Shown: positions 38,396 through 50,444 of the stretch, piece by piece
Numbering within the stretch: the first letter of the stretch is position 1
Layout: each line of letters starts with the position of its first letter
Assembly (NCBI GenBank): GCA_916048095.2
Contig: OU696582.1
Location: forward strand, 9,418,449 to 9,482,448
DNA: 64,000 bases
From: Sacculina carcini
Lineage: Eukaryota > Arthropoda > Thecostraca > Sacculinidae
Direction: 5' to 3'
The notes under the pieces: model-generated
What the model was told of the DNA's origin: nothing
Seen by the model: only the letters and a program-made list of their open reading frames with translations
The model's database searches: none
Made by a program: the position numbers and the translations under genes

Positions 38396-38699
38396 TGCCC
38401 TAAGTGTTACCTAAGTGTGCCCTAAGTGTTACCTAAGTGTTACCTAAGTGTGCCCTAAGTGTTACCTAAGTGTGCCCTAAGTGTTACCTAAGTGTTACCT
38501 AAGTGTGCCCTAAGTGTTACCTAAGTGTGCCCTAAGTGTTACCTAAGTGTGCCCTAAGTGTTACCTAAGTGTGCCCTAAGTGTGCCCTAAGTGTTACCTA
38601 AGTGTACACTAAGTGTTACCTAAGTGTACCCTAAGTGTGCCCTAACTGTTACCTAAGTGTGCCCTAACTGTTACCTAAGTGTGCCCTAAGTGTTACCTA

Positions 38700-41600
38700 A
38701 GTGTTACCTAAGTGTGCCCTAAGTGTAGCCTAAGTGTAGCCTAAGTGTTACCTAAGTGTTACCTAAGTGTGCCCTAACTGTTACCTAAGTGTGCCCTAAG
38801 TGTTACCTAAGTGTTACCTAAGTGTGCCCTAAGTGTTACCTAAGTGTGCCCTAAGTGTTACCTAAGTGTGCCCTAAGTGTTACCTAAGTGTGCCCTAAGT
38901 GTTACCTAAGTGTGCCCTAAGTGTTACCTAAGTGTGCCCTAAGTGTTACCTAAGTGTTACCTAAGTGTACCCTAAGTGTTACCAAGTGTTACCTAAGTGT
39001 TACCTAAGTGTTACCTAAGTGTTACCTAAGTGTGCCCTAAGTGTTACCTAAGTGTTACCTAAGTGTGCCCTAAGTGTTACCTAAGTGTGCCCTAACTGTT
39101 ACCTAAGTGTGCCCTAACTGTTACCTAAGTGTGCCCTAAGTGTTACCTAAGTGTACCCTAAGTGTTACCTAAGTGTACACTAAGTGTTACCTAAGTGTAC
39201 CCTAAGTGTGCCCTAACTGTTACCTAAGTGTGCCCTAAGTGTTACCTAAGTGTTACCTAAGTGTGCCCTAAGTGTTACCTAAGTGTGCCTTAAGTGTTAC
39301 CTAAGTGTTACCTAAGTGTGCCCTAAGTGTTACCTAAGTGTGCCCTAAGTGTGCCCTAAGTGTTACCTAAGTGTTACCTAAGTGTTACCTAAGTGTTACC
39401 TAAGTGTACCCTAAGTGTTACCCAAGTGTTACCTAAGTGTTACCTAAGTGTGCCCTAAGTGTGCCCTAACTGTTACCTTAGAGTGCCCTAAGTGTTACCT
39501 AAGTGTGCCCTAAGTGTTACCTAAGTGTTACCTAAGTGTGCCCTAAGTGTTACCTAAGTGTGCCCTAAGTGTTACCTAAGTGTTACCTAAGTGTGCCCTA
39601 AGTGTTACCTAAGTGTGCCCTAAGTGTTACCTAAGTGTGCCCTAAGTGTTACCTAAGTGTGCCCTAAGTGTGCCCTAAGTGTTACCTAAGTGTACACTAA
39701 GTGTTACCTAAGTGTACCCTAAGTGTGCCCTAACTGTTACCTAAGTGTGCCCTAAGTGTTACCTAAGTGTACCCTAAGTGTTACCTAAGTGTACACTAAG
39801 TGTTACCTAAGTGTACCCTAAGTGTGCCCTAACTGTTACCTAAGTGTGCCCTAAGTGTTACCTAAGTGTTACCTAAGTGTGCCCTAAGTGTTACCTAAGT
39901 GTGCCCTAAGTGTTACCTAAGTGTTACCTAAGTGTGCCCTAAGTGTAGCCTAAGTGTAGCCTAAGTGTTACCTAAGTGTTACCTAAGTGTTACCTAAGTG
40001 TTACCTAAGTGTTACCTAAGTGTTACCTAAGTGTTACCTAAGTGTTACCTAAGTGTTACCTAAGTGTTACCTAAGTGTTACCTAAATGTGCCCTAAGTGT
40101 GCCCTAAGTGTGCCCTAAGTGTTACCTAAGTGTGCCCTAAGTGTTACCTAAGTGTGCCCTAAGTGTTACCTAAGTGTGCCCTAAGTGTTACCTAAGTGTG
40201 CCCTAAGTGTTACCTAAGTGTGCCCTAAGTGTTACCTAAGTGTTACCTAAGTGTTACCTAACTGTGCCCTAAGTGTTACCTAAGTGTGCCCTAAGTGTTA
40301 CCTAAGTGTGCCCTAAGTGTTACCTAAGTGTGCCCTAAGTGTTACCTAAGTGTGCCCTAACTGTTACCTAAGTGTGCCCTAAGTGTGCCCTAACTGTTAC
40401 CTAAGTGTGCCCTAAGTGTTACCTAAGTGTGCCCTAAGTGTTACCTAAGTGTTACCTAAGTGTGCCCTAAGTGTTACCTAAGTGTGCCCTAAGTGTTACC
40501 TAAGTGTGCCCTAAGTGTTACCTAAGTGTGCCCTAAGTTTCACCTAAGTGTTACCTAACTGTTACCTAAGTGTGCCCTAAGTGTTACCTAAGTGTGCCCT
40601 AAGTGTTACCTAAGTGTGCCCTAAGTGTTACCTAAGTGTGCCCTAAGTGTTACCTAAGTGTGCCCTAACTGTTACCTAAGTGTGCCCTAAGTGTTACCTA
40701 AGTGTTACCTAAGTGTGCCCTAAGTGTTACCTAAGTGTGCCCTAAGTGTTACCTAAGTGTGCCCTAAGTGTTACCTAAGTGTGCCCTAAGTGTTACCTAA
40801 GTGTGCCCTAAGTGTTACCTAAGTGTGCCCTAAGTGTTACCTAAGTGTGCCCTAAGTGTTACCTAAGTGTGCCGTAAGTGTGCCCTAAGTGTTACCTAAG
40901 TGTGCCCTAAGTGTTACCTAAGTGTTACCTAAGTGTTACCTAAGTGTTACCTAAGTGTTACCTAAGTGTTACCTAAGTGTTACCTAAGTGTTACCTAAGT
41001 GTTACCTAAGTGTTACCTAAGTGTTACCTAAGTGTTACCTAAGTGTGCCCTAAGTGTGCCCTAAGTGTTACCTAAGTGTTACCTAAGTGTGCCCTAAGTG
41101 TGCCCTAAGTGTGCCCTAAGTGTTACCTAAGTGTGCCCTAAGTGTTACCTAAGTGTGCCCTAACTGTTACCTAAGTGTGCCCTAAGTGTTACCTAAGTGT
41201 ACCCTAAGTGTTACCTAAGTGTACACTAAGTGTTACCTAAGTGTACCCTAAGTGTGCCCTAACTGTTACCTACGTGTGCCCTAAGTGTTACCTAAGTGTT
41301 ACCTAAGTGTGCCCTAAGTGTTACCTAAGTGTGCCCTAAGTGTTACCTAAGTGTTACCTAAGTGTGCCCTAAGTGTTACCTAAGTGTGCCCTAAGTGTTA
41401 CCTAAGTGTGCCCTAAGTGTTACCTAAGTGTGCCCTAAGTGTGCCCTAAGTGTTACCTAAGTGTTACCTAAGTGTTACCTAAGTGTTACCTAAGTGTACC
41501 CTAAGTGTTACCAAGTGTTACCTAAGTGTTACCTAAGTGTGCCCTAAGTGTGCCCTAACTGTTACCTAAGTGTGCCCTAAGTGTTTCCTAAGTGTGCCCT

Positions 41601-41750
41601 AAGTGTTACCTAAGTGTTACCTAAGTGTGCCCTAAGTGTTACCTAAGTGTGCCCTAAGTGTTACCTAAGTGTTACCTAAGTGTGCCCTAAGTGTTACCTA
41701 AGTGTGCCCTAAGTGTTACCTAAGTGTGCCCTAAGTGTTACCTAAGTGTT
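38700..41750. repeat. Higher-order block F, copy 2
   Basis: Counterpart of 11180-14260. It retains TACGTG (41273), CCGTAAG (40874) and the run of TTACC units near 40916-41040. At 39421 it has the full 11-bp TTACCCAAGTG where the other copy has the 10-bp TTACCAAGTG (11896), shifting the offset by one base. The sequence to its left follows block D, so 38.7 kb is a join between two repeat families made in register. Confidence 0.87.
39473..39483. repeat. TTAGAG variant unit, copy 4
   Basis: The only copy 58 bp after its partner, because the partner at 39421 is the 11-bp TTACCCAAGTG rather than the 10-bp form. Confidence 0.9.
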
Positions 41751-42067
41751 ACCTAAGTGTTACCTAAGTGTACCCTAAGTGTTACCTAAGTGTACCCTAA
41801 GTGTTACCTAAGTGTACCCTAAGTGTTACCTAAGTGTTACCTAAGTGTTACCTAAGTGTTACCTAAGTGTGCCCTAAGTGTGCCCTAAGTGTGCCCTAAG
41901 TGTTACCTAAGTGTTACCTAAGTGTGCCCTAAGTGTTACCTAAGTGTTACCTAAGTGTGCCCTAAGTGTTACCTAAGTGTTACCTAAGTGTGCCCTAAGT
42001 GTTACCTAAGTGTGCCCTAAGTGTAGCCTAAGTGTAGCCTAAGTGTTACCTAAGTGTTACCTAAGTG

Positions 42068-42451
42068 TACCCTAAGTGTTACCAAGTGTTACCTAAGTGT
42101 TACCTAAGTGTTACCTAAGTGTTACCTAAGTGTTACCTAAGTGTTACCTAAGTGTTACCTAAGTGTGCCCTAAGTGTGCCCTAAGTGTGCCCTAAGTGTT
42201 ACCTAAGTGTTACCTAAGTGTGCCCTAAGTGTTACCTAAGTGCGCCCTAACTGTTACCTAAGTGTGCCCTAACTGTTACCTAAGTGTGCCCTAAGTGTTA
42301 CCTAAGTGTACCCTAAGTGTTACCTAAGTGTACCCTAAGTGTTAACTAAGTGTACCCTAAGTGTTACCTAAGTGTTACCTAAGTGTGCCCTAAGTGTTAC
42401 CTAAGTGTTACCTAAGTGTGCCCTAAGTGTAGCCTAAGTGTAGCCTAAGTG
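42068..42451. repeat. Module Q, copy 11
   Basis: Shortest of the full copies: it lacks CTACC and several type a units but keeps CGCCC (near 42242), TTAAC (near 42332) and the TAGCC pair (42430). Confidence 0.85.
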
Positions 42452-42825
42452 TTACCTAAGTGTTACCTAAGTGTTACCTAAGTGTGCCCTAAGTGTGCCC
42501 TAAGTGTTACCTAAGTGTACCCTAAGTGTTACCTAAGTGTGCCCTAACTGTTACCTAAGTGTGCCCTAAGTGTTACCTAAGTGTTACCTAAGTGTGCCCT
42601 AAGTGTTACCTAAGTGTGCCCTAAGTGTAGCCTAAGTGTAGCCTAAGTGTTACCTAAGTGTTACCTAAGTGTTACCTAAGTGTTACCTAAGTGTTACCTA
42701 AGTGTTACCTAAGTGTGCCCTAAGTGTTACCTAAGTGTGCTCTAAGTGTTACCTAAGTGTGCCCTAAGTGTTACCTAAGTGTGCCCTAAGTGTTACCTAA
42801 GTGTGCCCTAAGTGTTACCTAAGTG

Positions 42826-43441
42826 TTACCCAAGTGTTACCTAAGTGTTACCTAAGTGTGCCCTAAGTGTTACCTAAGTGTGCCCTAACTGTTACCTAAG
42901 TGTGCCCTAAGTGTTACCTAAGTGTGCCCTAAGTGTTACCTAAGTGTTACCTAAGTGTTACCTAAGTGTGCCCTAACTGTTACCTAAGTGTGCCCTAAGT
43001 GTTACCTAAGTGTTACCTATGTGTGCCCTAAGTGTTACCTAAGTGTTACCTAAGTGTGCCCTAAGTGTTACCTAAGTGTGCCCTAAGTGTTACCTAAGTG
43101 TGCCCTAAGTGTTACCTAAGTGTACCCTAAGTGTTACCTAAGTGTGCCCTAAGTGTTACCTAAGTGTGCCCTAAGTGTTACCTAAGTGTGCCCTAAGTGT
43201 TACCTAAGTGTGCCCTAAGTGTTACCTAAGTGTGCCCTAACTGTTACCTAAGTGTGCCCTAAGTGTGCCCTAACTGTTACCCAAGTGTGCCCTAAGTGTT
43301 ACCTAAGTGTGCCCTAAGTGTTACCTAAGTGTTACCTAAGTGTGCCCTAAGTGTTACCTAAGTGTGCCCTAAGTGTTACCTAAGTGTGCCCTAAGTGTTA
43401 CCTAAGTGTGCCCTAAGTTTTACCTAAGTGTTACCTAACTG
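42826..43441. repeat. Module P, copy 5
   Basis: Complete copy following Q copy 11, same length as copy 1. Confidence 0.87.
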
Positions 43442-45485
43442 TTACCTAAGTGTGCCCTAAGTGTTACCTAAGTGTGCCCTAAGTGTTACCTAAGTGTGCC
43501 CTAAGTGTTACCTAAGTGTGCCCTAAGTGTTACCTAAGTGTGCCCTAACTGTTACCTAAGTGTGCCCTAAGTGTTACCTAAGTGTGCCCTAAGTGTTACC
43601 TAAGTGTGCCCTAAGTGTTACCTAAGTGTGCCCTAAGTGTTACCTAAGTGTGCCCTAAGTGTTACCTAAGTGTGCCCTAAGTGTTACCTAAGTGTGCCCT
43701 AAGTGTTACCTAAGTGTTACCTAAGTGTACCCTAAGTGTTACCAAGTGTTACCTAAGTGTTACCTAAGTGTTACCTAAGTGTTACCTAAGTGTGCCCTAA
43801 GTGTTACCTAAGTGTTACCTAAGTGTGCCCTAAGTGTGCCCTAAGTGTTACCTAAGTGTGCCCTAACTGTTACCTAAGTGTGCCCTAACTGTTACCTAAG
43901 TGTGCCCTAAGTGTTACCTAAGTGTACCCTAAGTGTTACCTAAGTGTACACTAAGTGTTACCTAAGGGTACCCTAAGTGTGCCCTAACTGTTACCTAAGT
44001 GTGCCCTAAGTGTTACCTAAGTGTTACCTAAGTGTGCCCTAAGTGTTACCTAAGTGTGCCCTAAGTGTTACCTAAGTGTGCCCTAAGTGTTACCTAAGTG
44101 TGCCCTAACTGTTACCTAAGTGTGCCCTAAGTGTTACCTAAGTGTTACCTAAGTGTGCCCTAAGTGTTACCTAAGTGTTACCTAAGTGTGCCCTAAGTGT
44201 TACCTAAGTGTGCCCTAAGTGTTACCTAAGTGTGCCCTAAGTGTTACCTAAGTGTTACCTAACTGTTACCTAAGTGTGCCCTAAGTGTTACCTAAGTGTG
44301 CCCGAAGTGTTACCCAAGTGTGCCCTAAGTGTTACCTAAGTGTGCCCTAAGTGTTACCTAAGTGTGCCCTAACTGTTACCTAAGTGTGCCCTAAGTGTGC
44401 CCTAACTGTTACCTAAGTGTGCCCTAAGTGTTACCTAAGTGTGCCCTAACTGTTACCTAAGTGTGCCCTAAGTGTTACCTAAGTGTTACCTAAGTGTGCC
44501 CTAAGTGTAGCCTAAGTGTAGCCTAAGTGTTACCTAAGTGTGCCCTAAGTGTTACCTAAGTGTGCCCTAAGTGTTACCTAAGTGTGCCCTAACTGTTACC
44601 TAAGTGTGCCCTAAGTGTTACCTAAGTGTTACCTAAGTGTGCCCTAAGTGTTACCTAAGTGTGCCCTAAGTGTTACCTAAGTGTGCCCTAAGTGTTACCT
44701 AAGTGTGCCCTAAGTGTTACCTAAGTGTGCCCTAAGTGTTACCTAAGTGTGCCCTAAGTGTTACCTAAGTGTTACCTAAGTGTTACCTAAGTGTTACCTA
44801 AGTGTGCCCTAAGTGTGCCCTAAGTGTTACCTAAGTGTTACCTAAGTGTGCCCTAAGTGTTACCTAAGTGTGCCCTAAGTGTTACCTAAGTGTGCCCTAA
44901 GTGTTACCTAAGTGTGCCCTAAGTGTGCCCTAAGTGTTACCTAAGTGTTACCTAAGTGTTACCTAAGTGTTACCTAAGTGTGCCCTAAGTGTTACCTAAG
45001 TGTGCCCTAAGTGTTACCTAAGTGTGCCCTAACTGTTACCTAAGTGTGCCCTAAGTGTTACCTAAGTGTGCCCTAAGTGTTACCTAAGTGTGCCCTAAGT
45101 GTTACCTAAGTGTGCCCTAAGTGTTACCTAAGTGTGCCCTAAGTGTTACCTAAGTGTGCCCTAAGTGTTACCTAAGTGTGCCCTAAGTGTTACCTAAGTG
45201 TTACCTAAGTGTACCCTAAGTGTTACCAAGTGTTACCTAAGTGTTACCTAAGTGTTACCTAAGTGTTACCTAAGTGTGCCCTAAGTGTTACCTAAGTGTT
45301 ACCTAAGTGTGCCCTAAGTGTGCCCTAAGTGTTACCTAAGTGTTACCTAAGTGTGCCCTAAGTGTTACCTAAGTGTGCCCTAAGTGTTACCTAAGTGTGC
45401 CCTAAGTGTTACCTAAGTGTGCCCTAAGTGTGCCCTAAGTGTTACCTAAGTGTTACCTAAGTGTTACCTAAGTGTTACCTAAGTG

Positions 45486-45891
45486 TACCCTAAGTGTTAC
45501 CAAGTGTTACCTAAGTGTTACCTAAGTGTTACCTAAGTGTTACCTAAGTGCTACCTAAGTGTTACCTAAGTGTTACCTAAGTGTTACCTAAGTGTTACCT
45601 AAGTGTTACCTAAGTGTGCCCTAAGTGTGCCCTAAGTGTTACCTAAGTGTTACCTAAGTGTGCCCTAAGTGTTACCTAAGTGCGCCCTAACTGTTACCTA
45701 AGTGTGCCCTAACTGTTACCTAAGTGTGCCCTAAGTGTTACCTAAGTGTACCCTAAGTGTTACCTAAGTGTACCCTAAGTGTTAACTAAGTGTACCCTAA
45801 GTGTTACCTAAGTGTTACCTAAGTGTGCCCTAAGTGTTACCTAAGTGTTACCTAAGTGTGCCCTAAGTGTAGCCTAAGTGTAGCCTAAGTG
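45486..45891. repeat. Module Q, copy 12
   Basis: Same structure as copy 10 (two type b units), displaced 10309 bp. Confidence 0.88.
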
Positions 45892-46265
45892 TTACCTAAG
45901 TGTTACCTAAGTGTTACCTAAGTGTGCCCTAAGTGTGCCCTAAGTGTTACCTAAGTGTACCCTAAGTGTTACCTAAGTGTGCCCTAACTGTTACCTAAGT
46001 GTGCCCTAAGTGTTACCTAAGTGTTACCTAAGTGTGCCCTAAGTGTTACCTAAGTGTGCCCTAAGTGTAGCCTAAGTGTAGCCTAAGTGTTACCTAAGTG
46101 TTACCTAAGTGTTACCTAAGTGTTACCTAAGTGTTACCTAAGTGTTACCTAAGTGTGCCCTAAGTGTTACCTAAGTGTGCTCTAAGTGTTACCTAAGTGT
46201 GCCCTAAGTGTTACCTAAGTGTGCCCTAAGTGTTACCTAAGTGTGCCCTAAGTGTTACCTAAGTG

Positions 46266-46682
46266 TTACCCAAGTGTTACCTAAGTGTTACCTAAGTGTG
46301 CCCTAAGTGTTACCTAAGTGTGCCCTAACTGTTACCTAAGTGTGCCCTAAGTGTTACCTAAGTGTGCCCTAAGTGTTACCTAAGTGTTACCTAAGTGTTA
46401 CCTAAGTGTGCCCTAACTGTTACCTAAGTGTGCCCTAAGTGTTACCTAAGTGTTACCTATGTGTGCCCTAAGTGTTACCTAAGTGTTACCTAAGTGTGCC
46501 CTAAGTGTTACCTAAGTGTGCCCTAAGTGTTACCTAAGTGTGCCCTAAGTGTTACCTAAGTGTACCCTAAGTGTTACCTAAGTGTGCCCTAAGTGTTACC
46601 TAAGTGTGCCCTAAGTGTTACCTAAGTGTGCCCTAAGTGTTACCTAAGTGTGCCCTAAGTGTTACCTAAGTGTGCCCTAACT
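46266..46682. repeat. Module P, copy 6, truncated
   Basis: Has the first TTACCC and TATGTG (near 46460) landmarks but stops before the second TTACCC and TTTTACC. The sequence then changes to block E near 46683. This marks an in-register recombination join. Confidence 0.85.
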
Positions 46683-46947
46683 GTTACCTAAGTGTTACCT
46701 AAGTGTGCCCTAAGTGTGCCCTAAGTGTTACCTAAGTGTTACCTAAGTGTGCCCTAAGTGTTACCTAAGTGTGCCCTAAGTGTTACCTAAGTGTGCCCTA
46801 AGTGTTACCTAAGTGTGCCCTAAGTGTGCCCTAAGTGTTACCTAAGTGTTACCTAAGTGTTACCTAAGTGTTCCCTAAGTGTGCCCTAAGTGTTACCTAA
46901 GTGTTACCTAAGTGTTACCTAAGTGTTACCTAAGTGTTACCGAAGTG

Positions 46948-47375
46948 TACCCTAAGTGTTACCAAGTGTTACCTAAGTGTTACCTAAGTGTTACCTAAGT
47001 GTTACCTAAGTGCTACCTAAGTGTTACCTAAGTGTTACCTAAGTGTTACCTAAGTGTTACCTAAGTGTTACCTAAGTGTGCCCTAAGTGTGCCCTAAGTG
47101 TGCCCTAAGTGTTACCTAAGTGTTACCTAAGTGTGCCCTAAGTGTGCCCTAAGTGTTACCTAAGTGCGCCCTAACTGTTACCTAAGTGTGCCCTAACTGT
47201 TACCTAAGTGTGCCCTAAGTGTTACCTAAGTGTACCCTAAGTGTTACCTAAGTGTACCCTAAGTGTTAACTAAGTGTACCCTAAGTGTTACCTAAGTGTT
47301 ACCTAAGTGTGCCCTAAGTGTTACCTAAGTGTTACCTAAGTGTTACCTAAGTGTAGCCTAAGTGTAGCCTAAGTG
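46948..47375. repeat. Module Q, copy 13
   Basis: Preceded by CCGAAG like copies 6 and 8, yet it carries CTACC (near 47013), which those two lack. It combines marks of both Q lineages, so it looks recombinant or ancestral. Confidence 0.86.
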
Positions 47376-49658
47376 TTACCTAAGTGTTACCTAAGTGTTA
47401 CCTAAGTGTGCCCTAAGTGTTACCTAAGTGTGCCCTAAGTGTGCCCTAAGTGTTACCTAAGTGTACCCTAAGTGTTACCTAAGTGTGCCCTAACTGTTAC
47501 CTAAGTGTGCCCTAAGTGTTACCTAAGTGTTACCTAAGTGTGCCCTAACTGTTACCTAAGTGTGCCCTAACTGTTACCTAAGTGTGCCCTAAGTGTTACC
47601 TAAGGGTACCCTAAGTGTTACCTAAGTGTACCCTAAGTGTTACCTAAGTGTTACCTAAGTGTGCCCTAAGTGTTACCTAAGTGTTACCTAAGTGTGCCCT
47701 AAGTGTAGCCTAAGTGTAGCCTAAGTGTTACCTAAGTGTTACCTAAGTGTTACCTAAGTGTTACCTAAGTGTTACCTAAGTGTTACCTAAGTGTTACCTA
47801 AGTGTTACCTAAGTGTTACCTAAGTGTTACCTAAGTGTTACCTAAGTGTTACCTAAATGTGCCCTAAGTGTGCCCTAAGTGTGCCCTAAGTGTTACCTAA
47901 GTGTGCCCTAAGTGTTACCTAAGTGTGCCCTAAGTGTTACCTAAGTGTGCCCTAAGTGTTACCTAAGTGTGCCCTAAGTGTTACCTAAGTGTGCCCTAAG
48001 TGTTACCTAAGTGTGCCCTAAGTGTTACCTAAGTGTGCCCTAAGTGTTACCTAAGTGTGCCCTAAGTGTTACCTAAGTGTGCCCTAAGTGTTACCTAAGT
48101 GTTACCTAAGTGTTACCTAACTGTGCCCTAAGTGTTACCTAAGTGTGCCCTAAGTGTTACCTAAGTGTGCCCTAAGTGTTACCTAAGTGTGCCCTAAGTG
48201 TTACCTAAGTGTGCCCTAACTGTTACCTAAGTGTGCCCTAAGTGTGCCCTAACTGTTACCTAAGTGTGCCCTAAGTGTTACCTAAGTGTGCCCTAAGTGT
48301 TACCTAAGTGTTACCTAAGTGTGCCCTAAGTGTTACCTAAGTGTTACCTAAGTGTTACCTAAATGTGCCCTAAGTGTGCCCTAAGTGTGCCCTAAGTGTT
48401 ACCTAAGTGTGCCCTAAGTGTTACCTAAGTGTGCCCTAAGTGTTACCTAAGTGTGCCCTAAGTGTTACCTAAGTGTGCCCTAAGTGTTACCTAAGTGTGC
48501 CCTAAGTGTTACCTAAGTGTGCCCTAAGTGTTACCTAAGTGTGCCCTAAGTGTTACCTAAGTGTGCCCTAAGTGTTACCTAAGTGTTACCTAAGTGTTAC
48601 CTAACTGTGCCCTAAGTGTTACCTAAGTGTGCCCTAAGTGTTACCTAAGTGTGCCCTAAGTGTTACCTAAGTGTGCCCTAAGTGTTACCTAAGTGTGCCC
48701 TAAGTGTTACCTAAGTGTGCCCTAAGTTTCACCTAAGTGTTACCTAACTGTTACCTAAGTGTGCCCTAAGTGTTACCTAAGTGTGCCCTAAGTGTTACCT
48801 AAGTGTGCCCTAAGTGTTACCTAAGTGTGCCCTAAGTGTTACCTAAGTGTTACCTAAGTGTTACCTAAGTGTGCCCTAAGTTTTACCTAAGTGTGCCCTA
48901 AGTGTTACCTAAGTGTGCCCTAAGTGTTACCTAAGTGTGCCCTAAGTGTTACCTAAGTGTTACCCAAGTGTTACCTAAGTGTTACCTAAGTGTGCCCTAA
49001 GTGTTACCTAAGTGTGCCCTAACTGTTACCTAAGTGTGCCCTAACTGTTACCTAAGTGTGCCCTAAGTGTTACCTAAGTGTGCCCTAAGTGTTACCTAAG
49101 TGTGCCCTAAGTGTTACCTAAGTGTGCCCTAAGTGTTACCTAAGTGTGCCCTAAGTGTTACCTAAGTGTTACCTAAGTGTTACCTAAGTGTTACCTAAGT
49201 GTGCCCTAAGTTTCACCTAAGTGTTACCTAACTGTTACCTAAGTGTGCCCTAAGTGTAGCCTAAGTGTAGCCTAAGTGTTACCTAAGTGTTACCTAAGTG
49301 TTACCTAAGTGTTACCTAAGTGTTACCTAAGTGTTACCTAAGTGTGCCCTAAGTGTGCCCTAAGTGTTACCTAAGTGTACCCTAAGTGTTTCCTAAGTGT
49401 GCCCTAACTGTTACCTAAGTGTGCCCTAAGTGTTACCTAAGTGTTACCTAAGTGTGCCCTAACTGTTACCTAAGTGTGCCCTAACTGTTACCTAAGTGTG
49501 CCCTAAGTGTTACCTAAGGGTACCCTAAGTGTTACCTAAGTGTACCCTAAGTGTTACCTAAGTGTTACCTAAGTGTGCCCTAAGTGTTACCTAAGTGTTA
49601 CCTAAGTGTGCCCTAAGTGTAGCCTAAGTGTAGCCTAAGTGTTACCTAAGTGTTACCT
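47310..49658. repeat. 3135-bp-offset repeat, left copy
   Basis: Matches 50445-52793 at exactly 3135 bp (285 units, no short unit in the interval): TAGCC 47356/50491, TAAGGGTACCC 47606/50741 and 49520/52655, AAATG 47857/50992 and 48363/51498, TTTCACC 48730/51865 and 49214/52349. The homologous length (about 2.35 kb) is shorter than the offset, so this is not a complete tandem. Confidence 0.9.
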
Positions 49659-50444
49659 AAGTGTGCCCTAAGTGTTACCTAAGTGTGCCCTAAGTGTTAC
49701 CTAAGTGTGCCCTAAGTGTTACCTAAGTGTACCCTAAGTGTTACCTAAGTGTGCCCTAAGTGTTACCTAAGTGTGCCCTAAGTGTTACCTAAGTGTGCCC
49801 TAAGTGTTACCTAAGTGTGCCCTAAGTGTTACCTAAGTGTGCCCTAACTGTTACCTAAGTGTTACCTAAGTGTGCCCTAAGTGTGCCCTAAGTGTTACCT
49901 AAGTGTTACCTAAGTGTGCCCTAAGTGTTACCTAAGTGTGCCCTAAGTGTTACCTAAGTGTGCCCTAACTGTTACCTAAGTGTGCCCTAACTGTTACCTA
50001 AGTGTGCCCTAAGTGTTACCTAAGTGTGCCCTAAGTGTTACCTAAGTGTGCCCTAAGTGTTACCTAAGTGTGCCCTAAGTGTTACCTAAGTGTGCCCTAA
50101 GTGTTACCTAAGTGTTACCTAAGTGTTACCTAAGTGTTACCTAAGTGTGCCCTAAGTTTCACCTAAGTGTTACCTAACTGTTACCTAAGTGTGCCCTAAG
50201 TGTAGCCTAAGTGTAGCCTAAGTGTTACCTAAGTGTTACCTAAGTGTTACCTAAGTGTTACCTAAGTGTTACCTAAGTGTTACCTAAGTGTGCCCTAAGT
50301 GTGCCCTAAGTGTTACCTAAGTGTACCCTAAGTGTTACCTAAGTGTGCCCTAACTGTTACCTAAGTGTGCCCTAAGTGTTACCTAAGTGTTACCTAAGTG
50401 TGCCCTAACTGTTACCTAAGTGTGCCCTAACTGTTACCTAAGTG
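49659..50444. repeat. Array segment between the two 3135-bp-offset copies
   Basis: Alternating a/b units with a TACCC near 49731, a TTTCACC (C at 50160) followed by TAACTG, a TAGCC pair near 50203, and a TACCC near 50325. The order from TTTCACC to TACCC resembles 30187-30350 and 49214-49380, so it is a further partial copy of the same subregion. Confidence 0.78.

Larger units (their letters stand above)
28272..38777. repeat. Large higher-order block D, copy 1 (10.5 kb)
   Basis: Collinear with 50445-60840. Offsets measured at landmarks: 22173 (28318, 28568, 28819, 29325, 29692), 22162 (30187, 30493), 22151 (30660, 31463), 22129 (32035, 32431), 22107 (33192, 34160, 34333, 34548, 34680) and 22063 (34917, 35191, 36873, 37895, 38334, 38391, 38728). 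Each step is one, two or four whole 11-bp units. Includes two rare private variants shared by both copies: TTACATATGTG (34160) and the 10-bp TGCCTAAGTG (34333). Its right part, 35191-38334, is a relative of block A (1840-4994), one unit shorter. Confidence 0.92.
41751..45225. repeat. Array segment with Q and P modules
   Basis: Units only. Order of landmarks: TACCC alternation (41771 onward), TAGCC pair near 42027, module Q copy (42068-42451), module P copy (42826-43441), short unit (CC at 43742), TACAC near 43948, TAAGGGTACCC (43968), CCCGAAG followed by TTACCCAAG near 44304-44316, and TAGCC pair near 44508. The order resembles 1840-4300 of block A with several units lost, so it is a diverged block A relative. 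Confidence 0.82.
45226..46682. repeat. 1.46-kb segment matching 34917-36373
   Basis: Offset exactly 10309: the pair of short units 274 bp apart (34917/35191 here 45226/45500), TAGCC pair (35561/45870), TTACCC (35957/46266) and TATGTG (near 36151/46460). The same 274-bp spacing occurs a third time at 56980/57254. Homology stops near 46683, where the sequence switches to block E. Confidence 0.87.
46683..49658. repeat. Higher-order block E, copy 2
   Basis: Counterpart of 27640-30650 (see offsets there). The join with the preceding segment falls on a TAACTG-containing unit and keeps the 11-bp register. Its later part, from about 47310, is also repeated 3135 bp downstream. It contains a TTTCC variant near 49389 that I did not see in the other copies. 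Confidence 0.85.

Noticed and set aside
13378..40880. Splice donor created by CCGTAAGTG at 13381 and 40874
   Set aside because: It matches a donor consensus by one substitution, but there is no open frame, acceptor tract or other gene signal nearby; it is shared only because the two sites are copies of each other.
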